From assembly GCF_041227145.1 (NCBI RefSeq), contig NZ_JBGFSP010000003.1, forward strand, positions 3,596,001-3,660,000: DNA of 64,000 bases, in the 5' to 3' direction. A program made the position numbers and the translations under genes. The notes under the pieces are model-generated. The model made no database searches, was not told the origin of the DNA, and was given only the letters and a program-made list of their open reading frames with translations. Positions 1 through 7,802 of this stretch are shown here, one piece after another. The stretch's first letter is position 1. Each line of letters starts with the position of its first letter. The stretch is from Bacteroides sp. AN502(2024). Lineage in GTDB: Bacteria; Bacteroidota; Bacteroidia; Bacteroidales; Bacteroidaceae.

Positions 1-86
1 AACCCCGGCTTATATGCTTTGCCTCCTACTTGTTGAAACATGGGGGCACTCTCATATAAGTACTTTATAGTGTCTTGATAGTTCAT
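1..86 (-). CDS. folC: Bifunctional folylpolyglutamate synthase / dihydrofolate synthase, N-terminal fragment
   Basis: Only the first 28 codons lie in the window; the gene continues past the left edge. The minus strand reads MNYQDTIKYLYESAPMFQQ and then VGGKAYKPG, which I recognise as the N-terminus of Bacteroides FolC, the Mur-ligase-like enzyme that adds glutamate to (dihydro)folate. The start ATG is at 84-86. The gene diverges from the PhoH gene on the other side, with about 130 bases between the two starts. The call rests on a short stretch, so an unrelated protein is possible but unlikely. Confidence 0.7.
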   Translation of the reverse strand, partial: MNYQDTIKYLYESAPMFQQVGGKAYKPG

Positions 87-217
87 ATTTTATAATATTT
101 AACATCGGTCGGTTTTTATTGCCCGCTAATTTGTTTATCTTTAAAACCGTTAATCAGACAATAAATGAAGGATTGACGAATGAGATTGCAAATATCAACA
201 TTTAATTCCAAGAAATC

Positions 218-1543
218 ATGGGAAAAAAGAAAAATTTTGTGCTGGACACAAATGTGATTCTTCACGACTACAATTGCTTGAAGAATTTTCAGGAAAATGA
301 TATTTACCTCCCTCTTGTTGTGCTCGAAGAACTGGATAAGTTCAAAAAAGGAAACGAGCAGATAAATTTCAATGCTCGTGAGTTCGTGCGCGAGCTGGAT
401 GTGCTGACAAGCGATGAGCTTTTCTCCGACGGGGTGAAGCTGGGCGAAGGATTGGGACGTCTGTTTGTGGTGAAGAGCAATGTGCCGGCTACCAAAGTAT
501 GGGAATCGTTTCCTATAAAGAAACCCGACCATTTGATTTTGGCGGCAACCGAATATCTGACCGAAGAGGATCCGGACATGATGACTATCTTGGTGACCAA
601 AGATGTGAATCTGCGTATGAAAGCCCGTTCCATCGGTCTGCTTTGCGAGGATTATATTACGGATAAGGTGGTGAATGTAGATGTGTTCGAGCAATCTAAT
701 GAGATTTTTGAAGATGTGGATCCGGCATTGATCGACCGTATTTATTCTTCCAAGGAGGGCATTGATTTGAGTGAATTCGACTTTAAGGATTTGATTCACC
801 CCAATGAATGTTTTGTATTGAAGAGTGACCGGAATAGTGTGCTTGCACGCTACAATCCTTTTACTCATTCCATTATCCGCGTGATAAAGGGTAGGAATTA
901 TGGAATCGAACCACGGAATGCGGAACAGAGTTTTGCTTTTGAGATTTTGAATGACCCGGAAATCAAACTGGTGGCTTTGACAGGAAAAGCGGGAACAGGT
1001 AAGACTTTGCTGGCTCTGGCTGCTGCTTTGGGCAAATTGACGGACTATAAACAGATCTTGCTGGCACGTCCCATTGTGGCACTTTCCAATAAGGATATCG
1101 GTTTCCTTCCGGGAGACGCGCAGGAGAAAGTGGCTCCTTATATGCAGCCGTTATTTGATAACCTGAACGTGATAAAACGTCAGTTTGCTGCAAACTCTAC
1201 CGAAGTGAAGCGTATAGAAGATATGCAGAAAAGCGGACAGCTGGTGATTGAAGCCTTGGCATTTATCCGTGGGCGTAGCTTGAGTGAAATGTATTGCATT
1301 ATCGATGAAGCGCAGAATCTGACCCCGAATGAAATAAAGACAATCATCACCCGCGCAGGTGAAGGTACGAAGATGGTATTTACGGGAGATATCCAACAGA
1401 TCGACCAACCTTATCTGGACAGCCAGTCCAATGGATTGGTATATATGATTGACCGTATGAAAGATCAGAATATCTTTGCACATGTCAATTTGCTGAAAGG
1501 TGAACGAAGTGAATTGAGTGAACTGGCAAGCAATCTGTTATAG
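218..1543 (+). CDS. PhoH family protein with N-terminal PIN domain
   Basis: The 441-residue protein combines two domains. Residues 5-150 form a PIN-type nuclease domain that begins FVLDTNVILHDY, with the expected early acidic residue D10. Residues 230-441 form the PhoH ATPase domain, with Walker A GKAGTGKT at 256-263 and Walker B IIDEAQ at 361-366. This PIN-PhoH (PhoH2-like) fusion is thought to couple ATP-driven RNA unwinding with ribonuclease activity. No membrane segment or signal peptide is seen, so it is cytoplasmic. It is monocistronic, diverges from folC and converges on the DHOD-like gene. The ATG at 218 gives the natural PIN N-terminus. Substrate and physiological role are unknown. 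Confidence 0.93.
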   Translation: MGKKKNFVLDTNVILHDYNCLKNFQENDIYLPLVVLEELDKFKKGNEQINFNAREFVRELDVLTSDELFSDGVKLGEGLGRLFVVKSNVPATKVWESFPIKKPDHLILAATEYLTEEDPDMMTILVTKDVNLRMKARSIGLLCEDYITDKVVNVDVFEQSNEIFEDVDPALIDRIYSSKEGIDLSEFDFKDLIHPNECFVLKSDRNSVLARYNPFTHSIIRVIKGRNYGIEPRNAEQSFAFEILNDPEIKLVALTGKAGTGKTLLALAAALGKLTDYKQILLARPIVALSNKDIGFLPGDAQEKVAPYMQPLFDNLNVIKRQFAANSTEVKRIEDMQKSGQLVIEALAFIRGRSLSEMYCIIDEAQNLTPNEIKTIITRAGEGTKMVFTGDIQQIDQPYLDSQSNGLVYMIDRMKDQNIFAHVNLLKGERSELSELASNLL

Positions 1544-1588
1544 CAGGTTGCTCTGCTAAGCGAGATAAATGAATAAGTGATTAAAAGT

Positions 1589-1640
1589 AAACGGTGAACA
1601 AATGGTGCTATTTGCAACAAGATGTCCACCGTTTCTTTAT
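1589..1640 (+). terminator. Possible terminator after the PhoH gene
   Basis: AAACGGTG at 1589-1596 can pair with CACCGTTT at 1627-1634, followed by a short T-rich stretch. The loop of about 30 bases is large, so this is a weak candidate. It sits between convergent genes. Confidence 0.35.
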
Positions 1641-1659
1641 TGATTCAGTATGCTTTCCC

Positions 1660-2637
1660 TTATTCTTTCTTTCCGAAATATTTCAGGAATTGTGTACGTT
1701 CGAATGTATTGATACCCTGAACATCTTTACTGTTCAGTTTGCCTTTGAATTGAGCTATATTCGTGAATCCTTTGCTCTCCATCCATTCAGAGAGGAAGCG
1801 GTTGGCTTCTCCGATGAAGGCGTTGGTGTTCAGGTAGACTGCACTGCAAACTTCCACGGCTGAAGCACCGGCAAGAATAGCTTTCACTACTGATTTTGCG
1901 TTGGCAACGCCACCGGAAGCGGCATAGTCGATCTTGTCTACTACTGCAGATGAAATTCCGATCCAACGGAGCGGAGTGGCGAGGGCGGAAGCATTGCTGA
2001 ATACTTCTCCTGAAATATGCTCCATCTTTTCAATGTCGATGTCCGGTTGATAGAAGCGGTTGAAGAGGACAACTGCTGATGCACCGTTGGCATATAACTG
2101 ATTGATTAATGCAACGGGATTTGTCAGATTATCGCCCAGTTTCATGATTACAGGTATCTTGACCGTTTTTTTGATGTGACGGAGAATGTCGATGTGGCGT
2201 TGTTCGAATGAACCGTATGTATATTGCAATTCCGATTGCAGAGCAAGGATATTGATTTCCAATGCATCGGCACCGGCTTCTTCAATCTTCTTTGCAAAGT
2301 CAATCCATTCGGAATCAGTGTAGCAGTTGATGCTGGCAATGATGGGAATGGGGCATACCTTTTTGCTTTCTTTTATTAAAGTCAGGTATTCGGATAATTT
2401 GTGCTCCCGGATATATTCTTTAAGGTAGTCACTGGCTTCCGGATAGAAAGCCGGATCTTTCAGTTGGTCTGCTTCCAGCATGATTTGTTCTTCAAACAGT
2501 GATTTCAGAACAATCGCACCGGCACCATCTTCGGCCAATTTTTTGTTTTTGCCGGCACTGTTGGTCAGTCCCGAGCTACTGATGATGATAGGGTTTCTAA
2601 GGGAAAGCCCTGCGAAAGTAGTTTTTAAATCGGTCAT
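1660..2637 (-). CDS. Dihydroorotate dehydrogenase-like FMN-binding protein
   Basis: The 325-residue protein has the TIM-barrel pattern of dihydroorotate dehydrogenases: an N-terminal LRNPIIISSSGLT, a VIMKLGDN strand near the middle and a glycine-rich GASAVEVCSAVY segment near the C-terminus, where FMN phosphate binds in the family. The usual active-site loop N-x-x-C-P-N is missing. The matching strand (residues 127-136) reads EINILALQSE, without a cysteine or serine base. It is therefore probably not the pathway PyrD but a paralogue with another substrate. It is the last gene of a minus-strand operon after yggS (19 bases away) and the DUF4494 gene. Confidence 0.8.
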   Translation of the reverse strand: MTDLKTTFAGLSLRNPIIISSSGLTNSAGKNKKLAEDGAGAIVLKSLFEEQIMLEADQLKDPAFYPEASDYLKEYIREHKLSEYLTLIKESKKVCPIPIIASINCYTDSEWIDFAKKIEEAGADALEINILALQSELQYTYGSFEQRHIDILRHIKKTVKIPVIMKLGDNLTNPVALINQLYANGASAVVLFNRFYQPDIDIEKMEHISGEVFSNASALATPLRWIGISSAVVDKIDYAASGGVANAKSVVKAILAGASAVEVCSAVYLNTNAFIGEANRFLSEWMESKGFTNIAQFKGKLNSKDVQGINTFERTQFLKYFGKKE

Positions 2638-2656
2638 AGCAATATGTTTTTAATGA

Positions 2657-3325
2657 TCAGTAAATTCGTTCTCCGAAAATCTTGCTTCCTACTCGTACCA
2701 GCGTACTTCCTGCGGCAATGGCTTCGCAGTAGTCATGTGACATTCCCATCGATAGCTCACAGAAAGTATCGGAGTGGGGGAACCAAGTTGTTTTTATCTC
2801 GTTAAAGAGCCTGTTTAATAAACTGAATTCTCGGTTGATTTGTTCAGTACAATCGGTGTTGCTGGCCATACCCATTAATCCGCAGATGCGCACATGAGTC
2901 AGCTCTTTCCATTCTCCGGCGTTCAACATCTCCTTACATTCTTCGGGGCTGAAACCGAATTTGGTCTCTTCCTGTGCAACGTGAATCTGCAACAGGCAGT
3001 TCACAGTACGTCCTGCTTTGACAGCTTGTTTGTTGACTTCGGCCAGTAGTTTGTAACTATCAATTCCATGAATCATCGCTACGTATGGTATCATGTATTT
3101 GATTTTGTTCGTCTGCAGGTGTCCGATAAAATGCCACTCGATGTCTTTGGGCAAACTTTCGTATTTAGCTGTCATTTCCTGCACTTTGCTTTCTCCAAAA
3201 ATACGCTGTCCCGCCTGATATGCTTCTTCTATCGCTTCATTGGGATGGAATTTTGAGACGGCAACCAGCCGGACTCCTTGTGGGAGGTCGGCCAGCACTT
3301 GCTTTAAATTGTCAGCAATACTCAT
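2657..3325 (-). CDS. YggS family pyridoxal-phosphate homeostasis protein
   Basis: The 222-residue protein starts MSIADNLKQVLADLPQGVRL and carries LVAVSKFHP, in which K25 is the PLP-binding lysine. The segments WHFIGHLQTNK and CELSMGMSHDY are typical of the YggS/PROSC family. These single-domain alanine-racemase-fold proteins have no known catalytic activity and buffer free pyridoxal phosphate in the cytoplasm. Length is normal for the family. The gene is 6 bases downstream of the DUF4494 gene and 19 bases upstream of the DHOD-like gene, so the three are probably co-transcribed. That arrangement does not reveal a shared pathway. Confidence 0.95.
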   Translation of the reverse strand: MSIADNLKQVLADLPQGVRLVAVSKFHPNEAIEEAYQAGQRIFGESKVQEMTAKYESLPKDIEWHFIGHLQTNKIKYMIPYVAMIHGIDSYKLLAEVNKQAVKAGRTVNCLLQIHVAQEETKFGFSPEECKEMLNAGEWKELTHVRICGLMGMASNTDCTEQINREFSLLNRLFNEIKTTWFPHSDTFCELSMGMSHDYCEAIAAGSTLVRVGSKIFGERIY

Positions 3326-3331
3326 TATTAC

Positions 3332-3811
3332 TCATGCTTTTGACGGATCAAACTCCGGTTTGTCATTCGGTTCGGCGCTGTAAGGATATACATCCATGAG
3401 CGGAGTTTCGGATACCATACCGATCTGATAATCTGCCATGGTTCCTTTCATTCCTTCGTCCAGTTTCTTGACTGCGTCACGCAAGTCGGCAGCTTGTACC
3501 AGTACTTGAGTGGAAGTCTTTTTTTCAGCACCGGTTTTTTCATCCAGCGTGATGAAAATAAGTTTGCATTTGAACCAGCGGTCGGCACTTTCTTCGTCAC
3601 TGGGGAAAAGCTCGCTATAGTTGGCACGTTTGATATCCGAAACGGTAAATTCTCCGGAGATAAACGGAGTCATCTCTTCGATAATCCGTGCTTCTGCTTC
3701 TGTAAAACTGAGTGCGTCGACCAGATAAGGTTCAGTTACTTTCTTCTGCATTCCGTTTTCCATTACTTTTTCATAACGGATTTTGCACTCAAACCATGTA
3801 TGCATTGCCAT
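3332..3811 (-). CDS. DUF4494 domain-containing protein
   Basis: This 159-residue soluble protein begins MAMHTWFECKIRYEKVMENG and matches my memory of the Bacteroidetes DUF4494 family, whose function is unknown. It contains two similar halves. Each has a W-F-x-C-K motif (near residues 6 and 83) followed by a strand ending in KK-x-x-x-x-x-LV, and then an acidic helix (EAEARI, LRDAVK), which suggests an internal duplication. No signal peptide or membrane segment is seen. It is the first gene of the operon with yggS and the DHOD-like gene, and a matching -7 box lies at 3855-3862. Confidence 0.8.
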   Translation of the reverse strand: MAMHTWFECKIRYEKVMENGMQKKVTEPYLVDALSFTEAEARIIEEMTPFISGEFTVSDIKRANYSELFPSDEESADRWFKCKLIFITLDEKTGAEKKTSTQVLVQAADLRDAVKKLDEGMKGTMADYQIGMVSETPLMDVYPYSAEPNDKPEFDPSKA

Positions 3812-3854
3812 AATTTTCTTTCTTTTTAATTCATTGATTGATGTAAATCGCCTG

Positions 3855-3862
3855 CAAATATA
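3855..3862 (-). promoter_or_regulatory. -7 promoter box for the DUF4494-yggS operon
   Basis: The minus strand reads TATATTTG here, an exact match to the Bacteroidetes -7 consensus TAnnTTTG, 44 bases before the DUF4494 start. No clean -33 TTTG is seen. Confidence 0.6.
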
Positions 3863-4004
3863 GGAAAAATCCTAAAGTAAGTGCCGAAAGCTTTTTATTT
3901 TCTTTCTATGCAAACTTTTTCAACTCAAATGAAAGCATGCCGTGAACATATTTGAGGGAATAGTTGTTTTCTATGCAAAAGTAAATTTTAAATATAGATG
4001 CATT

Positions 4005-4505
4005 ATGGCAACAACAAATTTCAAAGGACAACCGGTGAAGCTGGTTGGTGAATTTATACAAGTAGGTAAGGTAGCTCCTGATTTTGAGCTGGTAAAGACT
4101 GATTTATCTTCTTTTTGTCTGAAAGATTTAAATGGTAAAAATGTGATTTTAAATATTTTCCCTAGTTTGGATACCAGCGTATGTGCCACTTCTGTACGTA
4201 AATTTAATGAGATGGCTGCCAGACTCGAAAATACGGTGGTATTGGCTATTTCTAAGGATCTTCCTTTTGCTCACAATCGTTTTTGTACAACAGAAGGTAT
4301 TGAAAATGTAGTTCCATTGTCTGATTTCCGCTTCTCTGATTTCGACGAAAGTTACGGAGTGCGTATGGCAGATGGACCGTTGGCAGGACTTCTGGCGCGT
4401 GCAGTAGTCGTGATTGGTAAAGATGGTAAAATTGCATATTCGGAACTTGTTCCGGAAATCACCCAGGAGCCTGATTATGATAAAGCCTTGGCTGCTGTAA
4501 AGTAA
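4005..4505 (+). CDS. tpx: Thiol peroxidase (atypical 2-Cys peroxiredoxin)
   Basis: The 166-residue protein starts MATTNFKGQPVKLVGEF. It has the peroxidatic cysteine C60 in PSLDTSVCATSVRKFNE and the resolving cysteine C94 in HNRFCTTEG; spacing and length match Tpx. The enzyme reduces hydrogen peroxide and alkyl hydroperoxides using thioredoxin and acts in the cytoplasm. The reading frame is open upstream to 3942, but the ATG at 4005 gives the conserved N-terminus. A near-consensus -7 box (CATATTTG at 3945-3952) lies inside that upstream extension. The DUF3078 gene follows after 21 bases. Confidence 0.95.
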   Translation: MATTNFKGQPVKLVGEFIQVGKVAPDFELVKTDLSSFCLKDLNGKNVILNIFPSLDTSVCATSVRKFNEMAARLENTVVLAISKDLPFAHNRFCTTEGIENVVPLSDFRFSDFDESYGVRMADGPLAGLLARAVVVIGKDGKIAYSELVPEITQEPDYDKALAAVK

Positions 4506-4526
4506 GATGGAGTTTTAAGTAGTATC

Positions 4527-5411
4527 ATGAACAAAATAACGATTCTATTCATCACCCTGTCGTGTATGGGTGCTGGAACCTTGTCCGCCCAAACTGCCGA
4601 TAGTACACAATCCTCCCCATGGACAAGAGAAGGATTTGCCGGACTGAAACTGACGCAGGTGAGTTTGACTAATTGGGCTTCCGGAGGTGATAATTCTGTT
4701 GCCTTTGATTTGCAGGGCACTTATCAGATTAACTATAAGAAAGGAAAGCATCTGTGGAACAACCGTATTGAACTGTCTTATGGATTAAATAAGACCGGTG
4801 ATGACGGGACCCGGAAAGCGAATGATAAGATCTATTTGAATACGAATTATGGCTATTCTATGGCCAAAAACTGGTATGCCAGTGCATTCGCCACTTTCCA
4901 GACACAGTTTTCTCCGGGATATGACTACTCTGTCAATAAAGAGGTTGCTATCTCCGAATTTATGTCTCCTGCCTATTTGACTACCGGTTTAGGCTTTACG
5001 TATGATCCGGGTAAGATATTTACCGTTGTATTGTCTCCGGCTGCGTGGCGCGGAACATTTGTACTCAATGACCGTCTCTCTGATCAGGGAGCTTATGGAG
5101 TTGATCCGGGCAAACATCTATTATCCAGCTTCGGTGCTAACTTGAAAGGGGAAGCCAAATATGAATTTTTGAAGAATATGACGGTATATTCACGTTTGGA
5201 ACTTTATTCCGATTATCTGCATAAGCCACAGAACATAGATGTGAACTGGGAAGTACAGGTAAATATGATTATCAATAAATGGTTCTCAACCACGCTCACT
5301 ACCAACCTGGTGTATGACGATGATGTGAAAATTGTGCAAAAGGACGGTACAAAAGGTGCTCGTGTGCAGTTTAAGGAGATATTGGGAGTAGGAGTGCAGT
5401 TTAATTTCTAA
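4527..5411 (+). CDS. DUF3078 domain-containing outer-membrane-like protein
   Basis: The 294-residue protein has a Sec signal peptide (about residues 1-21, ending LSAQ). A mature part follows with alternating hydrophobic and polar residues, many aromatic girdle residues and a C-terminal phenylalanine (VGVQFNF). This pattern suggests a beta-barrel in the outer membrane. The N-terminal stretch SLTNWASGGDNS is the hallmark of DUF3078. Its function is unknown. The 21-base gap from tpx suggests co-transcription, but a link to peroxide defence is only a guess. Confidence 0.85.
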   Translation: MNKITILFITLSCMGAGTLSAQTADSTQSSPWTREGFAGLKLTQVSLTNWASGGDNSVAFDLQGTYQINYKKGKHLWNNRIELSYGLNKTGDDGTRKANDKIYLNTNYGYSMAKNWYASAFATFQTQFSPGYDYSVNKEVAISEFMSPAYLTTGLGFTYDPGKIFTVVLSPAAWRGTFVLNDRLSDQGAYGVDPGKHLLSSFGANLKGEAKYEFLKNMTVYSRLELYSDYLHKPQNIDVNWEVQVNMIINKWFSTTLTTNLVYDDDVKIVQKDGTKGARVQFKEILGVGVQFNF

Positions 5412-5443
5412 TGAGTCCCTATCTACCGTAAAACATAAACTAT

Positions 5444-5553
5444 AGAGGACGCAGAATACACAAAGAAGTAGGACGTTAACGGGGAATAGCCGGTTTATAG
5501 TAATAGGCACCCCGGTCACTCTAGGTCCTTGCTTTGTGTTCTCTGCGTCCTCT
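5444..5553. repeat. Imperfect inverted repeat, possible MITE-like or terminator hairpin
   Basis: Arms at 5444-5465 and 5532-5553 are reverse complements over 22 bases with one mismatch (AGAGGACGCAGAATACACAA against CTTTGTGTTCTCTGCGTCCT). About 66 bases separate them. The element lies between convergent DUF3078 and DedA genes, so a transcript from either side would fold into a long hairpin. It may be a small non-autonomous element. Confidence 0.6.
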
Positions 5554-5579
5554 GTGGTCTGTGATGAGTCTTTTACTAC

Positions 5580-6224
5580 TTATTTTCTTTTTTTCAGTCC
5601 TTTATACGCCAGAAAACCGATGACAATGACCACCACTGCTATCATGACATAGCCAATTTCGTGACTGTATTCGGTTGCCTTAACATAGACATCATTCGTT
5701 GTTTTGAGATCTGTAAAACGGTAAATCAGGTAACCGAGCAAAGCTAATATGCTGTTCCAAATGGCAGCACCGAGAGTGGTATAAAGCAGGAAAGAACCTA
5801 TTTTCATGCCGGCCAATCCTGCAGGAATACTGATAAGCTGGCGTACAGCCGGAATGAGGCGACCAAAGAAAGTGGAAGTTGCACCGTGTTTTCTGAAATA
5901 TTCTTCTGCATGATGTATTTTTTCTTCATCGATAAGGCATATATGTCCTAAGCGACTGTTGGCGAATTTATAAATAATAGGGCGACCCAGCCAGCGGGCC
6001 AGGTAATAATTGACCAATGCACCTATATCTGCTCCTACAGTTGCAAATAGGATAACAAGAAAGATATTCATACTGTCGTCTGCCATAGCTTTCCATGCGG
6101 CGGGTGGCACTACGGCTTCCGAAGGGAAGGGAATAAAAGAACTTTCAATAGCCATAAAAAGAGTGACTACCCAATAGTTCAAGTTTTCCAATACCCATTT
6201 AAGAAGTTCTGCTACTGATTCCAT
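5580..6224 (-). CDS. DedA family membrane protein
   Basis: The 214-residue integral membrane protein has the DedA/SNARE-associated signature: FIPFPSEAVVPPAA near residue 31, GALVNYYLARWLGR near 67, and FFGRLIPAVRQLISIPAGLAGM near 118. About five to six hydrophobic segments are visible, and a lysine-rich cytoplasmic tail (KGLKKRK) ends the protein. Family members are lipid scramblase or flippase-like proteins linked to undecaprenyl-phosphate or phospholipid recycling and to proton-motive-force balance. The gene starts 30 bases after the TPR gene on the same strand, so the two are probably co-transcribed. Confidence 0.93.
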   Translation of the reverse strand: MESVAELLKWVLENLNYWVVTLFMAIESSFIPFPSEAVVPPAAWKAMADDSMNIFLVILFATVGADIGALVNYYLARWLGRPIIYKFANSRLGHICLIDEEKIHHAEEYFRKHGATSTFFGRLIPAVRQLISIPAGLAGMKIGSFLLYTTLGAAIWNSILALLGYLIYRFTDLKTTNDVYVKATEYSHEIGYVMIAVVVIVIGFLAYKGLKKRK

Positions 6225-6254
6225 GTTTTTTGAGGATAGAATTTATAAATCGGT

Positions 6255-7703
6255 TTATTTTTTTCCTTTCGTATTCTTCTTCTCTTTTTTCATACGTTCC
6301 CACACTTCTTTGAGCATTCTTTTGTCTTCCTCCATGTGTTCGGGGCAATTCAATAGTTTCAGGATCGTATCTTCTTCCAGTGGCTGTTCACATTCTTTGT
6401 TATATTTGAAGAAGTTGTCGATTTCACCATACATGAGGCTAAGCACGCTCAATTTCTTCGTCACATCTTCGTATTTCGGATTCATCCGATACACTTTTTC
6501 AAAGTATTCTTTCGCTTCGGGCAGATAGTCATTTTCCGAATAAGCAGAGGCAACCATATACCACATTTCTATGTCAGGGGCGGTCTTTATCGCTTTGTCG
6601 AAAGAGATGGCTGCTTCGTCTTCCAGTCCTTCTGTGAGGTACAGTTTCCCCTCTGTCAGATAAATCAATCCCTCATTCGGGTTTATCTCTTTGGCTTTTT
6701 CGCATGATTCATGTGCTTCTTCATACCTTGACAGACGGGACAGGGCGAAAGCTTTGCTGGTATAGGTGTCTATTAATAAAATAGACAGTTTGTCTCCTGC
6801 TTCTTCAAAACATGCGATCACTTTATCGTAATACTCATTGGCTTTCTGCCATTCTTCTTTATTGCCGTAGGATATTCCCATAAACATATAGCCCAATTCG
6901 GGGGGGATAGCTTTGAACTCAATCGCTTTCTGGTAATTCTTGATGGCATCATCCGGATTGTTCAGATAGAAAAAACAATGCGCCTTGTAAGCGTAAGCTT
7001 CTCCGTACTGATCGTCGGCTGCCAATGCAAAATCACAGGCTTCGATGGCTTTGTCTATTTGTTCCTGAATAAAGTAGCATCTCACCAGCCCCAACCAGTA
7101 GGAGGGGTTGAACGGAGATTGGTCGATGAGTTTGTTGTAATAGGTGATGGCCGGTTCCATCTGATGGGTCGATGTCAGATAATCGGCTGTGAGAGCCATG
7201 TATTCTTCATTTTCGGCATAACGGGATTTTCCCCTGTCGATCCATTCTTTGGCCGCTTCCGGATATCCCGTGTCCAGATAGAGAAAGACGACATCAGTGA
7301 TTGTTGCCAGTTCGTCGGCATCCTCTATGGTATTTAATAGCCATTGAGCTTCTTCCAGTTTCCCTTCATTCAGCAATAGTTCGGCTTTCAGCAGTTTCAC
7401 TTCGGAATCAAAATCTTCGGTAATGGAATCTGCCACTTTCTTTGCTTTTTGCGGTTTTTGGGTGTCCAGATAAAGATAGGCTTGTTCGATGAGCAGATCT
7501 GTATTTCCCGGATGTATTTTAAGTCCGTACGTGATCACTTCTTGCGCTTCTTCAAATTTTCGTCTGAAGGCATACCAGTCGGCGATGTCGGCCAATTGAT
7601 CGGCGTCCAGATAAAGTTGGCGGTTTTCTGCTTTTGCTTCTTCGTAGTGTGTGATGAGTGTAGCTAGTTTCTTTTTGGCTGATGGTGAATTTTTTCTGCC
7701 CAT
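6255..7703 (-). CDS. Tetratricopeptide repeat protein
   Basis: The 482-residue soluble protein is built almost entirely of TPR units. Repeats with the A-x-x-Y-x-x-A/G pattern run from about residue 40 to 430, for example YGEAYAYKAHCFFYLNNPDD. The C-terminus is strongly basic (ERMKKEKKNTKGKK). There is no signal peptide, so it probably acts as a cytoplasmic scaffold. The partner is unknown. It lies downstream of glnS, separated by a strong hairpin, and upstream of the DedA gene. Confidence 0.88.
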   Translation of the reverse strand: MGRKNSPSAKKKLATLITHYEEAKAENRQLYLDADQLADIADWYAFRRKFEEAQEVITYGLKIHPGNTDLLIEQAYLYLDTQKPQKAKKVADSITEDFDSEVKLLKAELLLNEGKLEEAQWLLNTIEDADELATITDVVFLYLDTGYPEAAKEWIDRGKSRYAENEEYMALTADYLTSTHQMEPAITYYNKLIDQSPFNPSYWLGLVRCYFIQEQIDKAIEACDFALAADDQYGEAYAYKAHCFFYLNNPDDAIKNYQKAIEFKAIPPELGYMFMGISYGNKEEWQKANEYYDKVIACFEEAGDKLSILLIDTYTSKAFALSRLSRYEEAHESCEKAKEINPNEGLIYLTEGKLYLTEGLEDEAAISFDKAIKTAPDIEMWYMVASAYSENDYLPEAKEYFEKVYRMNPKYEDVTKKLSVLSLMYGEIDNFFKYNKECEQPLEEDTILKLLNCPEHMEEDKRMLKEVWERMKKEKKNTKGKK

Positions 7704-7732
7704 TTTTCTGTTGGATTTTTAATTACTAAGAT

Positions 7733-7777
7733 GGGGCTGTTGCAAAAGTTTGATGATGACCCTTTTGACACAGCCCC
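7733..7777. terminator. Strong 16-bp hairpin between glnS and the TPR gene
   Basis: GGGGCTGTTGCAAAAG at 7733-7748 pairs with CTTTTGACACAGCCCC at 7762-7777 (14 of 16 positions). The arms resemble the terminal repeats of small Bacteroides mobile elements, so this may be a MITE remnant that now acts as a glnS terminator. It has no clear T-tract on the minus strand. Confidence 0.5.
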
Positions 7778-7802
7778 CCAAAAGTTAAGCTTGAAAGCTT
7801 CG

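Noticed and set aside
116..868. 250-codon open frame opposite the PhoH gene
   Set aside because: It is antisense to a clear PIN/PhoH protein and has no recognisable domain; long antisense frames are common in Bacteroides genes.
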